The position numbers were made by a program, and so were the translations under genes. From Acholoe squamosa (Eukaryota > Annelida > Polychaeta > Phyllodocida > Polynoidae): a stretch of 64,000 bases of DNA. Shown here one piece after another: positions 12,735 through 22,865 of this stretch (positions are counted from its first letter, which is position 1; each line of letters opens with the position of its first letter). Location of the stretch: NCBI GenBank assembly GCA_949317995.1, contig OX439040.1, positions 25,105,830-25,169,829 of the forward strand, written 5' to 3'. The notes beneath the pieces were generated by a model. That model saw only the letters and a list, made by a program, of their open reading frames with translations. It did no database searches and was not told the DNA's origin.

Positions 12735-12880
12735 ATGATGATCCGGAAGATGTTTGGCTTCCACAGGAAGTTGAAAATTCACGACCCTGCTGGGAAGCCT
12801 GGGAAACGTGCGGACATGACATCTAATTTGCTGAAGATGTCACGTAAAACGTCCAGGTCTATGGTGGAATTACGGATCAT
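12735..12880 (+). CDS. candidate first coding exon, basic N-terminus, unrecognised
   Basis: ATG ATG at 12735 follows an in-frame TGA at 12729. The frame runs 48 codons to ATC AT|GTAAGT, a consensus donor at 12881, so it ends in phase 2. The peptide is strongly basic and begins MMIRKMFGFHRKLKIHDPAG, with a later KMSRKTSRSMVELRI segment whose SRKTSRS could be a kinase-type site. The outgoing phase fits the phase-2 start of the exon at 18128; the join would create an Ile codon. The ORF is too short for ordinary length filters. I recognise no family. Chance is possible, but the codon composition and donor support a real exon. Confidence 0.4.
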
Positions 12881-14142
12881 GTAAGTTAGTCAACCATGTA
12901 CAGTTCACATATTGCTTAAAAGTACCCTCTATATCAGAGTGCATTAATTCATCACTAGTAGTATCTCGTGAATGTAGCATGCATGCATGCATGCATTATG
13001 CTGCCCCCATATAGGGAAACGTACCCAAAGTAACATTAGGTCCACTTGGAAACGTTGAGGGGTAATATTATGGAAAGCATGACCAAAATATATATATAGG
13101 CAAAGGTTTGCGAGAATTGTGTCGAGTGAGTGTTACCCAAAGAGACAGAGTGAGGTGGACGTCAGTGGGACCAATACGAGGGAAACCTTGTATCTATTTC
13201 ATGTTATCTAAGTTAGGAATATTCTATTTAATCGCTGTGAATGATTATCTTATCCCAATTAGATTGCAATTTAGGATGCTATAATTGGTGGGGAGATACT
13301 GAGCGACGGTCACATTGCTTGGGGTGTGAGATACGGAGCTCCAGTGTTAAACATATGGGAATGTCGTATACAAATAGGAAATAAATATAAATATCTAAAT
13401 ATCTTGAAGTCAATCTACCATAAAGGGCTGATAAGTAATGTTAATGCCCGTATACAATACCAATGCATTGCCACCTAATGTGGGTAACCCCTGTTCCCAC
13501 GGTATAACTCAGTGGGGGTACATAACAGGTATACAGGGGTCATGACATCCCCATCACTACACATCACTCTCACCATCCAACCACCACCTCCACATCATCC
13601 CTCGCCTCACCTACTTATTGCTCTATATTCTAAATATGACCATTAACCTTCATAACAAAACGTTACAGTTTAGCCTCTAAGTTGTTAAAGTAAATCACTA
13701 ACGTGGATGATACAAGAAAAAAAGTCAAATTTGAACTTGAACTTTATTGCATTGCACTTCATCATTGCAAAGAGGGGCTACATGAATGCAGCCCTGGCGA
13801 TCGGACGTTAGTTCAATCTTGTGATCCTACAAGTATCATTATGATATATTCTCTAAAGGGCAGCATGATGCACCATTTAATATTCAAATGTCTCTCGGTG
13901 AAAATCTGATGATACCATTTCAAATTCAGACAACAATTTATACTTTAGACTTATGAATATTTTAGCGAGTCAGTATTAGATGTTAAACGCCATTTCGACA
14001 GTTAAGGTCCTATTCATGGCAAGAACTACATTACACAATTTCACGGAGGAATATGTTGGTGCCCATGCATATGTGCACCACGCAGCACCACACACATCTG
14101 AGGTGATAGGAAAGAGGAGATGGAGACTGTTTTAACAGTTGT
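12881..14142. other. probable intron; ATGC run
   Basis: Nothing coding is supported. A short (ATGC)n run lies near 12977-12996. If the exon model is right, this is intron sequence. Confidence 0.35.
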
Positions 14143-14637
14143 TTAAGGTACGGTTCCAGGGTAATTCAGCTCAATACATTTTAGTGCATTATTTGTCACA
14201 GGTGTGATGGAATCACATGTTATGTACACCAATATGACCATAGTTGATGTCTTTTTCAAATGAGTTCCATTTTATAAGGCGTTGCTAGGCATGGAATGAA
14301 AAAGGAACAAAAACATTCCTTTTTAGCTTCTTTTTCTTTGAATTGCATTATGGGATAAAAATCCAGCATGGTTTTCAGATCTGGTGATTGGAGAATTATC
14401 ATGAAGTCATTTGCTGGAGACGTTTTTTTCATTTTGTCCATATACCAATTATCAAGGTCAGGAGAACTGTACAAAGTTGCCTAGTTACTAAAAAAGTGTG
14501 ATTTTCACCCATTTTCCTTGGAAATTTACCATTTTTTAGTAACTAAGCAACTAAGTCTCCAGGAAATTCCATCCTACCTGTGACAATTATTGCACTGAAA
14601 TTGTGTTCAGTTGAAGAACCCTGGAACCCTACCTTAA
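14143..14637. mobile_element. foldback / MITE-like element, family F1
   Basis: The two ends are long imperfect inverted repeats: TTAAGGTACGGTTCCAGGGT at the left is mirrored by ACCCTGGAACCCTACCTTAA at the right, and pairing continues for about 75 bp through GTCACAGGT. A second nested hairpin (TAGTTACTAAAAAA with TTTTTTAGTAACTA) lies near 14482-14545. The core AAAAAGTGTGATTTTCACCC resembles the core of the 16.9-kb foldback, so they are related. It has no coding capacity. Confidence 0.8.
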
Positions 14638-16934
14638 GTGGGCTAGGGAAGCCTGAATATTTGGGAGTCAGGGAGACAGGGAGAGACACACAGGGACACA
14701 CAGAGCCAGATTGACAGGGCAGGTATGGGGAGGAGGGTATAGAGAAAATTACCTTGTATACTAGTTTTCCTATTGGCTCATTTAACCAGTTCTCATGGGC
14801 ATAGTTCCCTGTTTTGCAAAAGGTGTTTCAGAGCTCGAATGGTGGCGGTCCTATCTCCTTTCTCCCTAATATCTATTTATCATATTCACAATAACATTAT
14901 ATGTGTCGTGCAGAATCTTTCAATTTTAAGCACATCGCAAAGTGTTGTTATGATGTAGGCTTAATTTGGGCTAACAAACAGATCAGCCTAGGCTACAGTT
15001 TGAGAAATGATGTTCCCCAGATGTTAATCTTAAATTACACACTAGAATAGACGAATGGTTTTCTCACTTATTCCTCACACCGTGTGTAATTGTATCATGC
15101 ATGGCACTGCAGGGGTTAAGTATTCAATTAATCAACCAGATCTCTACACATCATCTTTTAAGTTGTCAGCATACAGCCCATGATAAATGTATACGTTTAT
15201 AGTGGCGTGCTAGGCATGGAGGTTCCAGCATTCCAAATCCAAACTCTAGGTCCCAAATTTAACAGCAAAAGAGGCCACCCCACTCCGTTTTCACGATGAT
15301 ATATATACTGCTCAAGTCGCTGGATAATTGCACAAAATGAAGTGTTAAGCTCACTCTCCACTATAAAGGGAGAAGGCGCCTTGAGTTCGATCACTGACAT
15401 ACCTGCCTGCTAAGAGATCCATTTCTGTACAAGCACTACGGTAAAAGTGGCATTAGTGCACACATCCTACCACCTGCTAGGTAGGTTTGTGTGTTACCAT
15501 GTGTACAGGTAATACAATAAAAGTACACAACCCAACATACAGGTGTTTGTCTCTGTCCACAGTTTGAGGCTATTCAGCTGTGAAATACTTGACCCATGTC
15601 GACATGGGGGCCCCTTCAACAAACATAGCAGAGACATTCTTTACACCAATTGGGACTCTGCATAACATTGAATGAAGCGTAAGATGCGCAATTATTTGGT
15701 TATATAGTTGGTAGAAGCACTTCGTATTTCAGGTAAAGTGAATCATAAGATTCTGATCGTTCGATAAGAGATGTTCCTATCTGAGCAATCTTTTTTATAC
15801 TCACACAGAAAGATATACACCATTCTGTATTCGTCCATCCCTACTAAAAGAACCGATCTTTTACCTGTGCCTCAAACCCGACATTTAGAATCGGCTCCTC
15901 AGAGCCTTGACAAATGTTAAATTATAGGTAGCCGGTTCCCTCAGGACTGCCCTCTGGCTGCTTTATTATACGATGTTTATGCCCATGGCTCGAATCAAAG
16001 ATATATCATATCTTATACCAGCCCCTGAGCTACATTCCTGTAAGTCAGATTGTAGCAACTTTCTTTCAGTCAGGTTGTAGAAAGGTGACATCAAGGATAC
16101 TCCATGCACGGTAAATGCAATTGGAAAACAATGATACTAGCTAATGTTTATCACTAGATGTACGCTAGCTGCTATAAGGCCATTTTGATATGGTTTAACA
16201 AAGATATCTTCATTGAAATCTAATAGTTGAGATAACACATTGATCATCTTCTGATATCTGGTTCGGAATATTACATAGGATGTGAGCATTTTAACTATAG
16301 CAAGATTCTGGCACAACCTTGGCTGGATATCCTAGATAGAATTGGGGCTTAGAACTGTAGAGAGTTGAAGAAAGCTTCGCTAGTGCAGTCTCATAGGCAT
16401 AGGTAAAAACTCTGCTTTAGAGAACTCACCACCCTACCTGTCGATAAGTAATGACCACACCCTTATAAATAAGACGGACCTCTTCACGGAGCGTTTACTG
16501 TAAATGGTGTGTCCATGTTAATGGTTGGCTCAATAACGTGAGATTTACGTCCTGTACACAACACACATGAATGTTTGACTGCGGGTTAAGAGGCTTATTC
16601 TGCATCAAGTAATGGCATGGTGATGGTTCATTAATAAAAGCATTTAAGAAAAGCATAATGCAGTGCTGCATTTTCATCTATTGGTATGATTCACCAATGC
16701 AGCCTAGATGAGTTCCTGTGCTGTGTTCAATCAGTGCGTCAGTGATTGCCATGCCCAAATCTTGATCACAAAATAAGGTATATGAGACTCTGTACTTTCC
16801 AGGGAAGGTTATATCGTAGATTGTGCTACAGCCAGCAGGTTGTGTGTTAAATGTTATATTAAGGGATCGTAAGGGGCAGCCTCCAAAAACAATCTGACAT
16901 GTAACACATATTATGTGTTACTTCTAATGAGTTC
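14638..16934. other. no gene recognised
   Basis: AT-rich, presumably intronic. A perfect GTAACACATA palindrome lies at 16899-16920, immediately left of the next foldback. Confidence 0.35.
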
Positions 16935-17180
16935 ATATCAGTTTTGGAGGGATATCTGAGGGCACATTCTTTTTTCTTTTCTTGATACTCCAATCATTAA
17001 GGTCTACAGAGCTGTTCAAAGTTGGCATGTCATTCAAAAAGTGTTATCTTCACATATTTTCGCCCATTTTCACTTGAAAATTACACTTTGAACAGCTCTG
17101 TAGACCTTAATAATTGGAGTATCAAGAAAGGAAAAAAAAGCTGCCCTCGGAAATCACCTCAAAATTTGTCTCCACTCATC
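16935..17180. mobile_element. foldback / MITE-like element, family F1
   Basis: Arms of about 85 bp pair almost perfectly: CTTGATACTCCAATCATTAA on the left is mirrored by TTAATAATTGGAGTATCAAG on the right, with AGGTCTACAGAGCTGTTCAAA also paired across a loop of about 60 bp. The loop (AAAAAGTGTTATCTTCACAT) resembles the F1 core at 14.5 kb. The strong palindrome implies a stable hairpin transcript if transcribed. Confidence 0.85.
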
Positions 17181-18127
17181 AAAACTGAGAATTATTCCAT
17201 AAACAATAAAATGCTAAATTATTGAAGAAATTGGATGGAGGCATGGATTACACTTCCAACCATGTATAATATGTACAGGTCTGATGTGTATTATACTTAT
17301 TTTACATGGAAAATTGTTTTTCTGGAATCCCCCTCTTACGACCCCTCAAATGACAGCATGGTGCGACAATACTAATTATCACATGTCATTTAATATACCA
17401 TATCCCATGTCACCTCTAGGATCAGTAGGCAAACCCTCATGGATATCTCTAGAGGCAATACAGGTACAGCTCCAAATGTTTGTACAGGACATATCACTTT
17501 TCGCCACTCTGCACTTGCCACTTTAGTCTTATGTCACCATGCCGAATTTAGTGGTCCAAACCTATTTCATTGCCCCTCAGGATCAGATGTGCACAAATCC
17601 AAATGATAGGACTGAGCTGAATTGATTAATCATCCACAGCTAAAGGGGAAACAGACGGACTAGGGTGTTTCAGACATGCAGAGAGGAGAAATCGGGATGG
17701 TCTTAATATGATAATTTCCAGTATATCATATTGGTGAAGGATATCCTGACACAAGATCTCACCTGTACATATAGCCTGATATCCCCGCTATATAATATAA
17801 TCAGATTGGGATGTTGAGCACCTGCCAAATGTATGGTATATCCTATACTCTGTCATTTCTTGGGATGGTAGCTGAGTAGGGATTAAACAAGTGGACATGG
17901 ATAACGGCCAGTTATGTATACATAGAGCATTATAGTGTGTAGGTGTTGAGGAGCTGTTAGGGTTATAAACACAGGGTTTGGGGGGGCAAGGAGTGGTCGC
18001 AAAAGCGAAGGTGCATAAGCCTGAAAACTACTGGCATCTATACCGTTGCCTGTATTCTCATTTCTTCCTATCGAAGTTCTCTAAAACTAATATGTTTTTT
18101 TTCTATTTTTTCTGTGTATTCCCGCAG
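17181..18127. other. probable intron
   Basis: No ORF with support. It ends in a good acceptor: TTTTTTTTCTATTTTTTCTG followed by TGTATTCCCGCAG at 18115-18127. Confidence 0.4.
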
Positions 18128-18301
18128 TGATACGGCTGGTCAGGTGGAGATGTACGACTTTGAGGACTTTGACGCCTCTCCAATAACGCCAATGGCTCTC
18201 ATGACTCCGCAGGAGGAGGGCTACAGTAATGGCTTACGGCAGCAGGAGCCGGAATGGAAATATGGCATATACGGCAGCTATACGACACTCAGTGATACCA
18301 G
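18128..18301 (+). CDS. internal exon candidate, acidic/Tyr-rich segment, unrecognised
   Basis: A long pyrimidine tract and CCCGCAG acceptor precede a 174-bp open segment that closes with CCAG|GTAAGT, a perfect donor. Incoming and outgoing phases are both 2, giving about 57 full codons. The peptide is acidic and aromatic at the start (GQVEMYDFEDFDASPITPMA), continues with TPQEEGYSNGLRQQEPEW and ends KYGIYGSYTTLSDT. It contains SP/TP sites and no membrane segment, so a cytoplasmic, probably disordered region is likely. Codon choice is coding-like. This is the best-supported single exon in the window. I cannot name the family. Phase fits the candidates at 12735 and 56348. Confidence 0.6.
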
Positions 18302-18775
18302 GTAAGTCCAACAACATATTGGTATCTTATAGCAGGGAATAAATACTATTTTTCTAGCCTTATGTTGTTTTATGACCAGGAACGATCTTGCATCATTACC
18401 CCTTGAGGCACTGCAAAAACTATCCTCCCCTACAGTCAATAAGCTGTGTAAGTCACTGACTCGAAACTCTCAGAGGTGATACATCCCTCCACACGGCTCT
18501 TGCTCAGACTGTCTATAAACATGACCAGGTGTCGCTACCTGGACAGCCTGAGTGAAACTACAAAAACACTGTGGCTGATCACACCAGTCACTCAGTGCAG
18601 TGACATTTGGGTATTTTCCCCTCTTCTCAACCTAAACCCTGATTTATTATCACTTAGCCATCATAAAGATAGATTATACACGCCAATGTGAAGCTGTATT
18701 TCTATTCTACACATACATGAAGTGTTTGTTGTAATTTGTGAAATATCAGTTGTACTTTTGTGTAAAGGAGTATTA

Positions 18776-18991
18776 GGGAGTGGTCATTATTTATCAACAG
18801 GGGAGGGTGGTGGGTTTGAGGGGGGCGTAAAATTTTCACACCCCTCCCGAGGGGGGGCTAAAAAAATTCACCCTCTTTTTAGCAAAAAAAGCCTGCGTGC
18901 TACTATAGATCAAGGGGGGGGGCGTAAAAGATTTTCACGCATCCGCGCGAAAACCCACCACCCCCCCTGTTGATAAATAATGACCACTCCC
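18776..18991. mobile_element. MITE, GGGAGTGG family (Harbinger-like by TSD)
   Basis: Perfect terminal inverted repeats begin GGGAGTGGTCATTATTTATC and extend about 27 bp. The flanks are TTA on the left and TAA on the right. The interior has G runs, CTAAAAAAATTCACCCTC and a CTACTATAGATCAA motif that recur in the 37-kb copies. At 216 bp it cannot encode a transposase. A TTA/TAA target suggests the PIF/Harbinger superfamily by inference. Confidence 0.88.
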
Positions 18992-20807
18992 TAAGGGGAA
19001 GTGGGTGAAAAATAAGTTGGCAGTTTAGAGACATGTTTTACCCAATACTCAAAATAAATTCTAAAAAGTAGGCATACACCCATCCTCTAGGGTCTCCATC
19101 GTTTCCCATTTGGTCTACCCTCTCTACTTTAGAGTTTTCAACCCTTCCCCAATGATCTGCAACCATTTTCTTGAATCTTACATCCCTCTTCTAGTGACTT
19201 GGAGTGACTCCTCCAGGGTGTTTTCATTTCTCCTCCAGTGTGTCCAAAATCCTCCTGTAGGCTGTCTCATCCACACATCAACATCTGGATATATTGTCTA
19301 CCATTTCTAAACCATGTTAGGGCATTAAAATGTTTCACCATGCACTGTTTTCTCTAAGTGAAATTTAATACCCTTGTCTTGATTACAGTAATTAGCTGCC
19401 ATCTTGGATTTTCAGTCATCTTATTGACTGAAGTATCACAGTTAATTAGATTAGTACATTAGCTTTCAGAATATACATACATTCATAAAGTTTTATGCTT
19501 AGATCCCAATCAGGCACAGCCACTTCCCCTACATTCACATATGCCTAGATCTTGACCAGAAGAATGAATCACTTGCTATAGCTCAAAGGGCCTCTGTTTG
19601 TCACCTTAAAACCCCTGACTTTTTAAAAAGAATATTCAATTAAAGAAGAACCAATGATAGTAGAATCACAATTCTTTCAGCACTTTATTACTGTAGATCC
19701 CCTTTATCCATCTAAGTTTTCTGTGTTTTCTAATAATAGCCTGAACACCCTAATATATGTTAAAGATTGTTCATGTTGATAATTCATTGATCATTTCCTA
19801 TTCCTGTATACTTCTTTTTGCAAAAAGGTTTTGTGTATGCGATAAGGTCAATCAGACACCAATTGAACAAGGGGCATAGGGACAGCATACTACACGGTAG
19901 TAATAAGCCTAATTTTATGATATGGACACTTTCTTTCAGGTAGTATTACAGGTTGATGATTTTAATTCTGCATTTGTATATACCTTGAAAAAAAAATACC
20001 CTTTTCTGGGTTTTCGTGTCAAATAGCGGTCTATTCATGAGGCTTAGATCTACCTCCAGGCACAATATAAGTGCACATCTACACTGTAAGAGAAACCTGT
20101 ACTACCAGGTATCCTTGTAAAAGTGAACAGTGAAGCACCTAATTTTAGTGCACTGAAACTGTGTCATTTCTATAATGAAGCCCCAGATGAAAGTTCTGAG
20201 AAATACTGTGGCACAATGAATATGTTTAAAAATAACTGTGAACTCCTTGTTCCAAAGTTGACCCATGTTATTCTAGTGACCTACCGGTAGTACTGCATTT
20301 CCCTTTTCCTATCAAATGGACAAAGACTCAAGGAAAGAGCAAGGCACTATTCTTAACCCCCTAGATTCCCCATGTTCACTGTAATTCACATAATATAATA
20401 CCCGGCATTTGTCTAAAAAACTAGGTGAAGCAGAGGCTACAACCAACAAAAGTAAGAAGCAGCTATGACATTAGTTTGAAGTAACAAGCATTGACCAGAT
20501 CTTAAGTTTGTGCATGTGTAGAACAGCATGTCACATAATACACCTATAATAAAACTTATCTGCACTGCAAATGGACACCACATGATAATTCACAACCACA
20601 ATACACTGGCCAGTATTCAAGCTGCCAGGGATGTACGAATAAAACATATACATACTCAGCATATGCATTTTGCAGTCTGAACAATTAAAAAGTCTCTACT
20701 CTACGAGTGCATGTAACGCATAAATGTGAATTCCACCAAAACCAGTGATTTTGTCGGGCTGATAGATGGCTAATTTCTAAAATTTCCCCTATCGGCTTCC
20801 TGTCAGG
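18992..20807. other. no gene recognised
   Basis: AT-rich, with no element ends or supported exon. Confidence 0.35.
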
Positions 20808-20820
20808 CTGATACATTCGC

Positions 20821-21057
20821 GGGCTTCCCTAGCCCACTTAAAAGGATCTATGTCTCCTCTTTTCTATCCCCTTGGCGGGTTTCCCTAGCCCACTTAAAAG
20901 GGTCTATATCTCGTCTTTCCTTTCCCCTCGGATGTGTGTAGTGCACATATGCCCGGGCACACACACATTCCTCTGTGTAATGTTGTTCTCGCCATGAATA
21001 TGACCTCAGCTGTCGAAATGGTGTTAAACACCTATTACTCACTCACTCACTCACTCA
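20821..21057 (+). mobile_element. SINE, TTAAAC/ACTC-tail family, copy 1
   Basis: It matches the copies at 43570 and 48120: GGGCTTCCCTAGCCCACTTA at the 5' end, CGCCATGAATATGACC in the body, and GTTAAACACCTATTACTCAC with an ACTC tail. This copy carries an extra diverged repeat of its first 65 bp. Imperfect target-site duplications flank it (CTGATACATTCG at 20808, CTGATATATTGG at 21058). No clear pol III A/B boxes are seen, so the head may be truncated. Confidence 0.88.
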
Positions 21058-21299
21058 CTGATATATTGGCCTGACAAAAAATCTGGCCAACAGGGACCCG
21101 ATAGGAGGGATTTCAGTGAAAAGAAATCACATTTCTGAGCCGATATTCCATAGAGGCAGACAGGTGGCCGATGAAATCAAATTGATTTGATCTTGTCGGC
21201 CACCTTTTGTGAACCATCGTTTTTGCATCGGTAATGAAAAACGATGAAAAACAACCCAGCAAATTGTGGTGACTCCTCGTCACCCTGTGTGAAGTGGCT

Positions 21300-21995
21300 C
21301 ACACATGTCGCTAGATGGAATACAACGTCGCTATAGCACAAGATCACCAGGAATGGCAATGGTGATCACATGGCCTCACCTCAGATGGCCAGGATGGTGA
21401 TCACTCAGACTCACCAGGGATGGCGATGTTGGTGATCACTCACTTTGCTAGATGAAACACGCCATAGCGCATGTTCACCAGGGATGGCGAGGATAGTGAT
21501 CATTCATCCTCACCAGGGATGGCGACATGAGTGATCACTCACTTCGCTAGATGAGACGCACACCACGTCATAACATACATTCACCATGGATGGCAAGGAT
21601 CGTGATCACTCACACTCACGGGGGATGATCACTCAGGTGATCACTCACCTCGCTATATGAAACTGGTACCTCGTGATAGCACAGGTTTACCACAGATGGT
21701 GAGGATCTTGATCACCCAGACTCACCAGGGATGGCGACACGACTGATCATTCACCTCGCTAGATGAAACGCACACCATGCCAAAGCGCACGTTCACCACG
21801 ATTGGCGAGGATCGTGATGACTCACACTCACCAGGGATGGCAAGGCAGTTGATCACTCATCTCGCTAGATGAAACGCGCACCACGTCATAGCGCAGGTTC
21901 ACCATGGATAGCGAGAGTGGTGATCACTCAGACTCACCAGCGATGGTGATGCTGGTGTGATCACTCCCCTTGTTAGATGAAAAGCTCATGATCAT
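21300..21995. repeat. satellite array, about 106-bp period
   Basis: The motif CGCTAGATGAAAC recurs at about 21310, 21447, 21546, 21652, 21758, 21864 and 21972. The last five intervals are close to 106 bp. Each unit also carries TTCACC-TGGATGGCGAGGAT, GTGATCACTCA and CTCACCAGGGATGGCGA. Units are diverged, so this is an older array. Confidence 0.92.
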
Positions 21996-22329
21996 TGACA
22001 TTGGTAATCATGCAGCCTCACATCTGCCAGATCAAAGTATGTTTTGCCAGAGAAGGTATTGCCATATGTATCTTCCCTCTAACCACAGACAAGGTGTTCA
22101 TGTAGATATATCTCTATGTATTTTTACTGTAACCAGAGAAAAGGTGTTTAAGGATAGTTGCTTTCATTTTAGAGATACCTCTATCTAAATTCAATTGATA
22201 TTTTCTCTATATAATCTTGTTTGATTCAACTCTGAAGTATTATATGATAATCATTGTGAAACAAAGCACATTTGATACGTATGGGACTTATACTTCATGC
22301 CCACACTTCCTAGATTGGCTACATGTTGA

Positions 22330-22865
22330 AAAGTGGTGCTGTCTCAACAACTTTGGCAATGGTGGTGATAAGTTGCCATTCTGAGTGAGAGTGAGTGACA
22401 GATGATGCAATCCTCAAAGAGCATTGACTTGGAGTGACACAAATTCATGCATTGAGTGAGACCAATGTTGGCAATGGTGGTGATAAGTCGCCATTTTGTG
22501 TGAGAGTTGATGACAGTGGCACACACTCACACAGCGAGTGACATCCATGTCAGCGATTGTGGTGATAAGTCACCATTTTGAGAGAAGATTAACTAGGAGT
22601 GACACAAACTTACGAAGTGAGTGAGAGCCATGTGGCAATGCAGGTAAAAAGTCGCCATTCCAAGTGAGAGTTGACAGACAGTGGCACATATTGACTAAGT
22701 GAGTGAGATCCATGTTGGCGATGGTGGTGATCAGCTGCCATTCTGAGGGAGGGTTGACTGGGAGTGGTGCATACTCACGCAGGGAGTGAGATCCTTATTA
22801 GCGATGTTGGTGATAAGTCGCCATTCTGAGTGAGACCTGACTGGGAGTGGCACATAATAGGACCA
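22330..22865. repeat. satellite array, about 83-bp period
   Basis: GGTGGTGATAAGTCGCCATT recurs with spacings of 115, 82, 82, 83 and 83 bp, followed each time by a GAGTGAGAGTTGAC-like block and a GTGAGTGAGATCCATGTTGG-like block. It differs from the 106-bp array, although both use GCGATGGTGGTGAT-type words and may share ancestry. Confidence 0.9.
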
